Positions 38,001-43,577 of a DNA stretch of 64,000 nucleotides are shown here, in pieces. A model generated the notes under the pieces. That model was not told where the DNA came from, searched no databases, and saw only the letters and a list, made by a program, of their open reading frames with translations. The stretch covers positions 20,281,622 through 20,345,621 of the forward strand of contig LR990044.1 of assembly GCA_905147135.1 (NCBI GenBank), given 5' to 3'. Origin of the DNA: Blastobasis lacticolella (Eukaryota > Arthropoda > Insecta > Lepidoptera > Blastobasidae). A program made the position numbers and the translations under genes. Each line of letters begins with the position of its first letter. Within the stretch, counting starts at the first letter, position 1.

Positions 38001-41000
38001 TATAATTTCGGAAGTATCATCACTACTAGTAGGTTTCACTATAGGTTTGATATTTAGTTTAGAAACAACAGGGATACTGTCTTGCCCTCCATCTGAGTCA
38101 CTATCCACAGGTTTAACTATGGGTTTAATATTTAATTTTGCCACTATGGGTATTTTATCTGTGGAGTCATTAGAGGGTTCATTTTTATCTGCAGGTTTAA
38201 CTAAGGGTTTTATATTTAGTTTTGACACAACAGGTATATCTGTATTATCTAATACAGTTTCTGGAGGCTTCACAATAGGCTTGATGTTCAACTTTGATAC
38301 AACAGGAACTTTTTCGTTGTGAGTTTCTGTGATATCATTCTCTGTGGGCTTTACAATGGGTTTAATGTTTATTTTTGATACAACTGGAAAATTATCTTCA
38401 ACAGTATCAGAGGACTGTCCTACTTCTGCAGGTTTTATGACAGGTTTGATATTCAATTTCGTAACTACAGGAATGTCATCTGTACTTACTGAAAAAGGTA
38501 TTGATTTTTTTGGTGACTTGAATGTTGGCTCTGAAACAGTTTTCACTATAGGTTTTATTGTTATCTTAGGAATTGATTGCACTTCACACTCCAAAACATC
38601 TTTGCTCAGATTTTCTGGTGGTTTTATAGGTTTTATTGTTAGTTTTGGGCTCAGTGGCTGGTTTTCAGATTTATTTACTCCTTTTATGGTAAATTTAGGA
38701 ATTTTGTCTGATTTTTCTTCAGGTTGTGTGATAACTAATTTTAGAGTTGATGATTCATCAGCATTTTCCATTTGTTGAATACCTTTTATAGTGAGCTTTG
38801 GGATATTGGGTTCAGTATAAAACTTTCCTTCACTTTCAGTACCAGGCTTGCCCAGTTTTATAGTAACTTTAGGCACAGTATCTGATAAACCATGGTCAGA
38901 AGTAGACGTTTGGTCAGATGTACTATTACTTTCATCGTTTTCGGAACTCTCTGATTCAGATATTTCACTACTGCTGGACTTCCTATGAGTATCATTAACT
39001 TTTTCAGCAGGTTTAGATATGGGTTTTATATTTATTTTCGTTATATTTGGTATTTGCTCACTGGGGCTGCTTTTGACATCCTCAGAAACACATGGCTGTT
39101 TAATAGCTTTTATTGTAAGTTTAGGTATTGGAGATTTTTGTTCCTCTGGCTGCTTATTGCTTAGTTTTATAGTTAATTTGGGTACCTGTTTTGTTGACTC
39201 AGCCTGCTCGGAATGCTGTTGGCTTGTGCCGCTCCCACACATTGACTCTTTTATATCAATTTTTATCTCATTAACTGTAGAGTCTGAAGAATTTGCCACA
39301 GTCAAGTTCAATTTTATTGGGGGCACTTTTTTATTATCATCACAATCAACCTGTGGGGGCTCCGCCGGAGTTGACGGTCTGGCTTGATCATTTTCAATAA
39401 AGTCTTTATCTCTATGCATACCTTCTGTTAAATGTTCTTCAGGTTTTGAGCTAACTATTGAAACATTGGTTTCTGGATCATTTTCATCTACAATTTTAAT
39501 AGACTCACTTTCGGACATGTTACATTGTTCACTCTCATTGTTTGTTACTACTTCCCGTCCACTTTCAACTGGAGGTTGTTGTTCTTGTGCAGTTTCTGAT
39601 AAAGACTCACTATTTTCTGAAAGTACACTCAATGTTTTACTCTCTTGCGCACACGCTGGTAAAATATTTGCAGATTTTTCATCAACTTTTGCAGGTACAG
39701 ATGATACTTGAGATTTATCTTCTTGTAAATCATCTGTTTTGTTTTGAGTTGGTGTAGACACTTGAGGTACATGTTCAATACACTCACTATCTACTACAGG
39801 ACTTGTCCGACACACCAGTTCTGTAGAACTTGTGCCCTCTGGCTGAGGCAATACTGAGGATATACTATCAGAAGATGTTGATTCACACTGTTCAGTTTTT
39901 TCTTCAACAATAGGACTTGCTATAATTTCTTTGAGGGTCAAAGCCGGTGGTGCAATTTTCTGTCTTATAAGTTTAATTTTTTTAGATGGCGAACCCATGG
40001 ATGTTTCTGCTTTGCAGACATTAATTTCACTTACATTGCTAATCTCTTCAGGCTTAACATACACAGGGGGCAAAGCATCCGATGAACTAGACACATCTTT
40101 CACAAGACATTCACCAGTTGTCTGTTCAGTGGTGTGAACATTCGCACTATGCGAGTCTGCAGTGGAGGACACTGTGGAGTCTGGCCGGCGGTCGCTCGGT
40201 GCTGGTCGCACTAAGCGCCGCCGCTGCGGTGGCCTCGTAAACGTCTCAGGTCCCACACTCCTACTTTCGCTAACACTATTGTCACTAGACGTAGACTCTG
40301 CACTCCCAACTGTCACATTGTCTCTATTATCACTGGAGGTTACACACTTTATTGTCCGTTCACTTGTTTGACTGTCATTAGTATGTACTACACTTTCTAA
40401 AGTCTCAGTTACACTGCTGGAAGGAATATTCTGGGGAGGATTGTTAGACTCTTCAATTTCTAAAGACACTGCACCTTTTAAAGGTTTTATTGACTCCTCT
40501 GCTTCAGTAACGGGCACAGATGAGCTTGCCTCGGGTTCAACAAAGTCTGTATTTACAACACACACTGCTGCATCACTAGGGGTTATGTTATCTGGTTGGA
40601 CAGTGTTAATGCTGTCCTGTTCAACAATTTCACATTTTGCTGGCGATGAAGGCGGCGAAACTGAATGTTGGGGCGCCTCTGGTTCGGTTTCGGTAGGGGG
40701 TAGGTTTATATCTTGATTCGATTGCTGGGCGACGGGGGCGGGTGCTTCATCGGAGTCCGATTGGAGAGAACTGAGCGAGAGTCGTTTGGGTGCGTCGGGG
40801 CCCTCGACGATCTCGTCAATCATGTCCAGTAGGGCTTCGGTGCTGGTGTTGACGTCGAGCATCGACGGCGAGGGCATGCTGTCGCCGTCGAACGCCTCTT
40901 CCGACGCGGAAGCGGTGTCACTGGCGGCGGCGGAGCCCATCGCCTGTGGCGCGTTCTCGCCACTCGCGCCCGACCCGCCGTCCTCACGACTCTCGTAGTC

Positions 41001-41069
41001 TTTTTCCCGCGCCGTTGGTCGGCGGGAAGCGTTCGTCGCGCCGCCCGCATCGTCTTCGGAACTCTCCAT
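7616..41069 (-). CDS. e(y)3: SAYP / enhancer of yellow 3 (PHF10-type) chromatin co-activator, 15 coding exons
   Basis: Exons (5' to 3'): 41069-35626, 35159-34859, 33077-32901, 30383-30280, 28754-28653, 28258-28183, 26549-26393, 25580-25351, 24005-23779, 22852-22750, 21067-20920, 19172-18984, 17577-17331, 12658-12549, 8058-7616. All junctions are GT-AG and phase-matched; the total is 8058 nt, exactly 2685 codons plus stop. The order is an acidic Ser/Thr-rich N-terminus, KLNIKP repeats (about 620-1230), an AT-hook KKRGRPRK (about 1770), the SAY region (about 1975-2310), PHD fingers 1 and 2 (about 2325-2435), a third Cys/His module and a low-complexity tail. The order AT-hook, SAY, double PHD is that of insect SAYP, which joins the Brahma (PBAP) remodeller to TFIID; vertebrate PHF10 is the shorter relative. 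The start ATG is the first in the long open exon and follows a 5' UTR acceptor at 41098. Confidence 0.93.
8059..12548 (-). other. SAYP intron 14
   Basis: A 4.5 kb intron with ends GTACGT and CAACAG. It contains an inverted-repeat element at 10499-10870. The rest is AT-rich with no gene-like frame and only scattered ATGGCG words around 8550-8630. Confidence 0.7.
10499..10870. mobile_element. inverted-repeat DNA element in SAYP intron 14
   Basis: The left end 'taaggggccgtactagcaac' and the right end 'gtccagtacggcccctaa' are inverted copies. The pairing extends about 35 bases to 'tttttctgtcaa' on each side. It is 372 bp long. A 69-codon frame inside (10620-10829) resembles no known protein to me and is probably chance. 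A flanking TTAA-like edge on the left is suggestive but not duplicated perfectly. Confidence 0.7.
12549..12658 (-). CDS. e(y)3: SAYP exon 14: core of the third Cys/His module
   Basis: Encodes YRIGRYCPLCDRSF and then ICKLCDRQHHQ, that is, two Cys-x2-Cys pairs and a His pair in PHD-like spacing. The acceptor ggattag leaves one base that completes an Arg codon from exon 13, and the donor CAAG/GTACGT leaves phase 1. With exons 13 and 15 it makes a third zinc-binding unit resembling the extra PHD-type units of KMT2 proteins (family comparison from memory). Confidence 0.88.
12755..12900. promoter_or_regulatory. 45-bp tandem array of ATGGCGG / CCATCTT motifs
   Basis: ATGGCGG occurs at 12759, 12804, 12849 and 12894, exactly 45 bases apart. 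In each of the three gaps a reverse-strand CCATCTTGT follows. The CAAGATGGCGG word matches the published YY1/Pleiohomeotic-type core (A-A-n-ATGGCGG). Each unit can also fold as a hairpin. The surroundings are GC-rich within an AT-rich intron. A cryptic promoter, a Polycomb/YY1-type binding cluster or a simple minisatellite are all possible. The function is inference. Confidence 0.45.
15741..15800. repeat. 20-bp tandem repeat, three units
   Basis: Three head-to-tail units of the form 'gtatgNtacaatttacaaat', differing at one to four positions. Intronic, with no obvious role. Confidence 0.7.
17331..17577 (-). CDS. e(y)3: SAYP exon 13: end of PHD2 and start of the third Cys/His module
   Basis: Starts with two bases completing the Gly of VPQGRWHCVEC (last PHD2 ligands), then CAICKSCG, a Pro/Ala/Thr/Gly linker and QWQHHTKRGPGGHKVYSHSL followed by CAPCA. 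It ends in phase 2 at AG/GTTCGT. The linker is built from a 9-bp minisatellite (about 17440-17500) and would be expected to vary in length between individuals. Confidence 0.9.
18738..18836. repeat. short palindromic (foldback) element
   Basis: 'attggcaacggtcctgcgac' near 18741 is mirrored by 'gtcgcacgaccgttgccaat' near 18814 with one mismatch. About 95 bp in all; non-coding. Confidence 0.65.
18945..18978 (-). promoter_or_regulatory. G-run beside the exon 12 splice donor
   Basis: On the gene strand the donor GTGAGTGCGGGG is followed by GGGG and AGGGG blocks and then an unbroken run of about 17-18 G. Intronic G-runs close to a donor are known splicing enhancers, and four or more G-blocks can form a quadruplex. 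Whether this one acts is inference. The run length is also a place for sequencing error. Confidence 0.4.
18984..19172 (-). CDS. e(y)3: SAYP exon 12: end of PHD1 and most of PHD2
   Basis: Begins by completing a Leu codon, then HPGCVDLPADTIRKC and YDWQCATCKTC (PHD1 His-x2-Cys and final Cys pair, the last Cys pair shared with the start of PHD2). It continues CGQCGLAADGANMLFCDLCD and RGFHCYCVGLPSVPQ. This is the canonical Cys4-His-Cys3 pattern and is very close to PHF10 PHD2 (CDMCDRGYHTFCVGL in the human protein). It is the clearest diagnostic exon of the gene. Confidence 0.95.
19207..19325 (+). mobile_element. non-LTR retrotransposon ORF2 tail fragment
   Basis: Plus-strand translation gives NALPRDVKDASSPSAFNTRL and KRIL, the 'W-N-x-LP-x-x-(V/I)...S-x-x-x-FK-x-x-L' tail typical of the end of LINE-type ORF2. 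Only about 40 codons survive. Confidence 0.5.
20168..20435 (+). repeat. tRNA-derived SINE (family C), plus-strand copy
   Basis: Has a B-box-like 'gggttcgattctcggcc' at about 20237 followed by a conserved body ('cagaaattgaaatgatgaat', then '...cataacatacgctttgctt', '...gggctagatgcc'). The same body occurs in reverse at 59757-60016. The head is tRNA-like, so the element was probably transcribed by RNA polymerase III. Confidence 0.6.
20790..20845 (-). pseudogene. partial duplicate of SAYP exon 11 (PHD1 first half)
   Basis: On the gene strand this reads NRHTHERLLVCVACQAR and then a GTGAGT donor, against NRKHTHERFLVCVACQAR plus GTGAGT in the true exon 130 bases upstream in the gene. The donor sits at the same phase (one base left), so splicing to exon 12 would stay in frame. 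The first Cys pair (CRACG) is missing and no acceptor of suitable phase is evident, so it is probably a dead partial tandem duplication. Confidence 0.6.
20920..21067 (-). CDS. e(y)3: SAYP exon 11: basic linker and first half of PHD1
   Basis: Opens in phase 0 after cccag with RKKLTKKRSRSPTPPR, a likely nuclear-localisation stretch, and then CRACG and CVAC, the first two zinc-ligand pairs of PHD1. It ends in phase 1 at GGC/GTGAGT, joining the LHPGC of exon 12. Confidence 0.92.
22225..22402. repeat. long-armed hairpin element
   Basis: Arms of about 75 bases pair almost throughout ('cataatatatgtatg', '...gaactggatggagtgctaaac', '...cgataggtac' against the mirror strand) around a ~20-base loop. 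A MITE-like foldback element; the transcript would form a long hairpin. Confidence 0.75.
22446..22568 (+). repeat. dispersed 'tatacggcagac' repeat, example copy
   Basis: Reads 'ttttttatgttatccggcag', then 'ggccacctgatggaaagtgg', 'tcaccgccgcctatggacat', 'cagcaacacc'. Further copies or parts: 2315-2690 (split), 50718-50820, 55289-55445 on plus; 360-415, 23090-23225, 53228-53310 on minus; weaker at 30160-30235, 33850-33930 and 57110-57290. Non-coding; probably a SINE or a LINE tail. Confidence 0.65.
22750..24005 (-). CDS. e(y)3: SAYP exons 9-10: end of the SAY region
   Basis: Exon 9 (24005-23779) encodes ASEFNSRLNAQRR, GFYPHALLPGQYQHSYRVY and TAEQL. Exon 10 (22852-22750) encodes RYFPLNTALSAPP and an acidic Asp/Ser tract. 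The joined EQLRYFPLNTAL is near-identical to the PHF10 sequence at the same place (DELRYLPLNTAL), and VALIPGQFQEYY of PHF10 corresponds to HALLPGQYQHSY. Junction phases are 0, 2 and 0. The 926-base intron between them holds a minus-strand dispersed repeat at 23090-23225. Confidence 0.92.
24006..25350 (-). other. SAYP intron 8, repeat-rich
   Basis: Has a fragment of the SINE B body at 24135-24255 and, at about 24505-25245, a degenerate copy of the 'tagcggcccaccccggcttc' retro-tail repeat ending in an 'acaaacaaacaaac' stretch. No gene. Confidence 0.55.
24505..25245 (+). repeat. 'agcggcccgccccggc' retro-tail repeat, long copy
   Basis: Starts 'ctagcggcccaccccggctt' and ends 'aatcggtccagtagtttcg' plus an A/C-rich tail. 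Short copies with the same start or the 'ccgtagtttttgagtt ... gacagacag ... gggacttggttttataatatgtagt' end are at 35255-35425, 60520-60675, 61030-61395 and 63663-63852. Probably a LINE 3' end or derived SINE. Confidence 0.5.
25351..25580 (-). CDS. e(y)3: SAYP exon 8: SAY region
   Basis: Encodes GITAVDASNVLDIMLSDYP and KYEEYRSHLRERQ, matching PHF10 GLTALRSDEVIDLMIKEYP followed by AEYSVILQEK (comparison from memory of the family). Then comes a charged Pro/Glu/Lys linker. It begins by completing a Gly codon and ends in phase 0 at CAG/GTGGGT. Confidence 0.92.
25581..26392 (-). other. SAYP intron 7
   Basis: Mostly a plus-strand SINE B copy (25629-25812) and a 'catcatcagccgaaggacgc' repeat piece (about 26093-26230; relatives near 2990-3145 and 58667-58725). 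No gene. Confidence 0.55.
25629..25812 (+). repeat. tRNA-derived SINE (family B), copy 1
   Basis: The head 'gacctagtggttaattaagg' and 'acgggttcgaaccccag' resemble RNA polymerase III A and B boxes. The body 'tgccatgtaccaatgactc' and 'gttgaacactaaccga' is shared with the copies at 27078 and 61691. Confidence 0.65.
26393..26549 (-). CDS. e(y)3: SAYP exon 7: SAY region
   Basis: Encodes ITYMIEEQVSLFLRVRDF and RRGYPALKRRDPPPEE, the counterpart of PHF10 ERYMVQEQITEYLGVTSF followed by KRKYPDLERR. It starts in phase 0 after cctacag and ends one base into a Gly codon at TTG/GTAAGT. This is among the best-conserved stretches of the family. Confidence 0.93.
26550..28182 (-). other. SAYP intron 6
   Basis: Holds a worn retroelement-like stretch (about 26840-27060), a SINE B copy (27078-27330) and a SINE B body fragment (27985-28090). 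No gene. Confidence 0.55.
27078..27330 (+). repeat. tRNA-derived SINE (family B), copy 2
   Basis: Clear tRNA-like head: 'ggttgcctagtggtaaagat', 'ccgactcgtaagcgagagg', 'ccgggttcgaatcccactg'. The body follows ('gatgctcctacggtgaggga', '...gtagcagggtcacggagg'). Partial copies lie at 24135-24255, 27985-28090 and 48679-48960 on plus, and 52895-53060 and 60745-60985 on minus. Confidence 0.75.
28183..28258 (-). CDS. e(y)3: SAYP exon 6: SAY region
   Basis: Short exon: NRKWTAADVKEYTWPPPEKQ then DSDNP. EYTWPPP is a hallmark of the PHF10/SAYP family. It begins with one base completing a Ser codon from exon 5 and ends in phase 0 at CCG/GTGAGT. Confidence 0.92.
28357..28612 (+). repeat. ~255 bp dispersed repeat (family A), example copy
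   Basis: Starts near 'catcatcacagcc' and ends 'ggacaccacacggc'. Diagnostic internal words are 'tctcccacgaaaggggaggt', 'cgggttggagat', 'gctgcccattttccag', 'cgccttgtacgacaccc'. Other copies: 1561-1818 (minus), 30414-30663, 34534-34792, 55588-55845, 56134-56397 (plus) and a worn one at 57483-57595. There are no coding frames and no clear terminal inverted repeats. It is a SINE-like or LINE-tail family, and it fills most of SAYP intron 5 here. Confidence 0.8.
28653..28754 (-). CDS. e(y)3: SAYP exon 5: acidic linker in the SAY region
   Basis: Encodes PSHLMDEDSQSSVKSST and then KIKKSKFDELFD. Completes the Lys codon of exon 4 with one base and leaves phase 2 at AG/GTAATA. Lys/Ser-rich, less conserved than its neighbours. 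Confidence 0.88.
28755..30279 (-). other. SAYP intron 4
   Basis: Dominated by the 3' end of a retrotransposon (about 28930-29450) and by dispersed-repeat scraps (29560-29650, 30160-30235), with a TCTA microsatellite near 29751-29767. No gene. Confidence 0.55.
28930..29450 (+). mobile_element. 3' end of a non-LTR retrotransposon with its 3' UTR
   Basis: The last ~60 codons of an ORF survive (28958-29152), including RKRSASLLARLRASTN and then SDRWDSPMIRRWMQLH, in the style of LINE ORF2 tails. The 3' UTR has imperfect 'tgacattgtaatttgtatc' repeats (29215-29370) and ends in AATAAATGA plus a T/A-rich tail. 5'-truncated, as usual for such copies. Confidence 0.55.
30280..30383 (-). CDS. e(y)3: SAYP exon 4: start of the SAY region
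   Basis: Encodes ETMGIYGRVCGPATTTVQLF and then EEETCMMDDNATPA. It is in phase 0 after ttccag and leaves two bases at the GTGAGT donor. It follows directly on MYMK of exon 3. It looks like the first strongly conserved block of the SAY region. Confidence 0.9.
30384..32900 (-). other. SAYP intron 3
   Basis: Contains a family A repeat (30414-30663), a retro-tail remnant (about 30715-30870) and a MITE E copy (31162-31429). A short frame at 32031-32276 has no recognisable relatives. No gene. Confidence 0.55.
31162..31429. mobile_element. MITE family E, copy 2
   Basis: The same ~36-bp terminal repeats as copy 1 (GTAGAGCTCGTCTAATCTAA) and a matching body in opposite orientation, about 268 bp. Lies in SAYP intron 3. 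It shares with copy 1 the internal 'gatgaagtgtcgttat' / 'ataacgacacttcatc' core, so both derive from one master element. Confidence 0.8.
32901..33077 (-). CDS. e(y)3: SAYP exon 3: Gly/Arg/Pro-rich linker
   Basis: 59 codons in phase 0/0: VVLENTLPSSADGTPRTPG, then an RGG-like and KIPPPRIPGG-rich stretch and GRGAMYMK. The RG-rich composition could bind nucleic acid; that is inference. The exon is very GC-rich in an AT-rich surrounding and is flanked by AG/ and /GTATGT. Confidence 0.87.
33078..34858 (-). other. SAYP intron 2
   Basis: A family A repeat at 34534-34792; an 'aattaattaatta' tract near 33267; retro-tail scraps near 33850 and 34340-34500. No gene. Confidence 0.55.
34859..35159 (-). CDS. 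e(y)3: SAYP exon 2: basic and Ser-rich linker
   Basis: Starts with one base completing Arg (SLRLSRERPAILVKSRGG), followed by a second Arg/Gly-rich patch (GGRGRGAKRAADDAAAEARL), a charged helix-like stretch and a Ser/Arg-rich segment. It ends in phase 0 at AAG/GTATGT. The RGR motifs extend the AT-hook-type basic region of exon 1. Confidence 0.88.
35626..41069 (-). CDS. e(y)3: SAYP exon 1: N-terminal 1814 residues with KLNIKP repeats and AT-hook
   Basis: One unbroken 5.4 kb exon. Residues 1-600 are acidic and Ser/Thr/Glu-rich (disordered). Residues about 620-1230 contain about twenty short repeats: first a P-K-(L/I/V)-T-I-K form, then a longer PVVSKLNIKPIVKP form every 24-40 residues, separated by acidic Asp/Ser spacers. 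Near 1660-1680 is a basic GKRLRSSR stretch, and near 1770 the AT-hook KKRGRPRKLP, which binds the minor groove of AT-rich DNA. It leaves phase 2 at TCCAG/GTTAGT. A long exon with this composition is typical of insect SAYP. Confidence 0.93.
37370..39200 (-). repeat. coding repeat region: about twenty KLTIK / KLNIKP motifs
   Basis: Plus-strand mirror words such as 'ataggtttaatatttaattt' recur from about 37649 to 38460 at intervals of roughly 70-120 bases. Shorter LTIK-type motifs extend to about 39190. The conserved core is (I/V)P(V/I)V(S/T)KLNIKP(I/L)VKP; the acidic spacers vary freely. It looks like a short linear motif multiplied inside a disordered region. Confidence 0.85.
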
Positions 41070-41097
41070 TATCTACTATTTTGCGACGCTGCCATAC
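41070..41097 (-). other. e(y)3: 5' UTR part of the SAYP first coding exon
   Basis: On the gene strand 'catatttcag' followed by 'gtatggcagcg' is a good acceptor 28 bases before the ATG, so at least one non-coding exon lies further upstream (somewhere in 41100-43500). I cannot place it. Confidence 0.6.
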
Positions 41098-43577
41098 CTG
41101 AAATATGAAACGCCCGTTTGGATATATTTACGTTACAAACGGGTAACCTGACGACGTACGAGAGTGACGAGCCACAAGCACCATTCTAATTCACCATAAC
41201 GCTACGAAAATTCCTTCACGGACTCCATAGTGTTGATTATATACCTACACATGTACTTCAATTTCATATTCACGACGTTTACGACTCGTCTCGAGCGCGC
41301 GCGAGGCCTTGCAAACTATTCAACAGCGTAAACCGGCAAACAAAAAGCTTGTATACGCCATTTTTAAAACCAAAGACATGGCAGGTTTGGCTGTGTGAGC
41401 CAATAAAAAATATTTTATACGGACAATTCGGCCATTGTCGTGTTGGTAAACTGCAAGAAGCCCATAGATCGCTCCACTTGAGCTTTTAGCTTGTAAAAGA
41501 GTAATAAATATGCGTTTCGACATGTGTTAAAACGAGTCAGACGATAACTCTTCCAATGAGAACATTTTCTCGTTTATTTTATTCTGGCAATACTACGATT
41601 GACGCCGCATTTTTTCTGTAGTTTTTAGATTGAACTCAAACGTTTTGAGCCACTTAAGTTTAGATTATCTATGACGATAATCTAGTGTAGCCAGTAAAAA
41701 TAAATATTTAATCGTTATGACTCCGTTTTTGTTTCATAACGATGCCATGCAAGAAGAAATGAAGCGACAAATATCTAGAATTTAAAATTATTTATGTTAA
41801 ACGAAAGTAATACTTATAAATTTTTTCGTGATCACGCCGCGTACTTATTTCGGATTTAAAGAGCCAATATGTAGGTATACAAAAAAGTCCGAGCCGAGCT
41901 TGCTGCACACACTCAGGTATTGGTTTTTGTTATACGTATTTAGGTATCCAAGTCAATTGAGCCAAAATTGGAAAAATGACGCGCTCGCTACGCTCGTTTA
42001 TTTTCAATTTTCAGTTACTTTTATTACGATTACCCTATATTTTAAGGGGGGGGGGGGGTCAAACCTGAACCCAGCCTATATGACCAATAACGTTGAGCTT
42101 TATGTCATTAGAAAGAATTTTTCATTTATTACAACTCTTTCTACTAACGATGAGAACGCTGAATATGTCTGCCACTACTCTCGCCTGGTTTAAATCATAC
42201 TTGGAGGATCGGGTCCAACAGGTTAAGATTGACGATAGCCGTTCCGACTGGTGCTCCTTAACAGCTGGAGTACCTCAGGGAGGAATTCTCTCACCTATCC
42301 TTTTCTCAATATTTATAAATGGGATTACTTCCTCCTTGAGTTCGTCATATCATCTCTATGCAGATGATCTGCAGCTCTACAGATCCGCTCCCCTCTCTGA
42401 TTTTAATACTGCAGTTGACGTGTTGAACAAAGATATCAACTCTATAAAGAGCTGGGCTAAAGAGTTTGGTCTGAGGGTGAATGCCTCGAAATCACAGGCT
42501 ATTGTGATAGGCAGCCAGCATTTTGTTTCTAAGCTAAGGAGTGTTGCTCAACAAAAGTTCATTTTTAATGGCACTGTTATTGAATTCAGTGACCCAGTGA
42601 AGAATTTGGGGGTCATATTTGACCAAACACTATCCTGGGCGACGCACATCGGTGAGGTCAGCCGGAAGGCTTTCGCATCATAAAATATTGCAGCACTTCT
42701 TACCCTTTGAGAAGAAGGTTCTTCCGGTGAATTCCCTCATTCTGCTGTTGCTGGACTATGGGGACGTTGCCTATTTAGACCCCACCGAGCAACTTCTAAC
42801 TTAGTTGGAACGACTACAGAATCTTTGCATCAGGTACGTGTTTGGGCTACGTAAGTCATATAGGCTGGGGTCCATACATTTCTGCCGGTTCTCCTTTGCC
42901 ATTCAATCTTCTCTACTTTGTGGTCGTTCAAAATCGTACATTTTCACGGATAGATAGGAACTATCCAAAATGCATGTTGAGACATCATTCCTGAGTAATG
43001 GTATCATGCGATTGGAGTTACGCGGTAGCGGCCCTGTTTCTCATACCCTCTATTCACAACACGTTGCGTTCTGCCACAGGCAACAAATAACCCTTCCAAA
43101 GAATTTTAAGAACTTCTTATTGGCCTTTAGCAAGGGGCAACATAAGATGAACTATCTAGGTGCTTCTCTATCAATATTTTATTTTCTCTATCTCTTTCTT
43201 TCATATGAGAACCAAACACTTTGACATTTCAAAAATCAAGCCCTACCTATAACAACTCGATTTTCATGACGATAAAGATTATAACATAATTATCCCACTT
43301 ACCAAAAACAATGCTACAAGGTGCGCGCGAATCGCAAGGCGTTGAGCCATGAGCGTAGGACCGTTTACACTCTCGCCTTGTATCTCGCTTCGTGTGAGTT
43401 CTTGATGGTTCTTGACTGACAGACAGAGTTTTGCAAGCCAGTGCAAGAGAGCGAGTAGCGCAGGAAATTGTAGGTTATGTTATCCCGAAGAAAATAATAA
43501 CATTTAAAACATCCTTGGTTATGTTTGCCGCAAGAACAAAAATCTGAAATAATCAAAAGTGATAAAGACTTTACAAA
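41098..43577. other. divergent intergenic region between SAYP and Naa20
   Basis: Should hold both promoters and the SAYP 5' UTR exon. No TATA box is convincing. A poly-G run (about 42047-42059) and a dead reverse-transcriptase fragment (42170-43165) occupy the middle. The ~110 bases before the Naa20 ATG carry several 'gcgag' and 'caag' words but no identifiable element. Confidence 0.5.
42170..43165 (+). pseudogene. truncated non-LTR retrotransposon reverse transcriptase
   Basis: Translation to 42683 shows the reverse-transcriptase core: a 'WFKSYLEDRVQQVKID' region, GVPQGGILSPILFSIFING and the catalytic YADDLQLY, then the thumb-side FGLRVNASKSQ and NLGVIFDQTLSW. A frameshift and stops follow, and the C-terminal part continues in other frames (LLDYGDVAYLD, then LERLQNLCIRYVFGLRK). 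The motif style is that of the CR1/Jockey group. The endonuclease and ORF1 are absent. Dead copy in plus orientation. Confidence 0.85.

Noticed and set aside
37102..38322. 406-codon open frame on the plus strand, with another at 38329-38778
   Set aside because: It is the exact antisense of the KLNIKP repeat region of SAYP. The repeated codons keep the opposite strand free of stops, and the translation (Phe/Ser/Gly-rich, repeated GLIFNF) looks like no protein.
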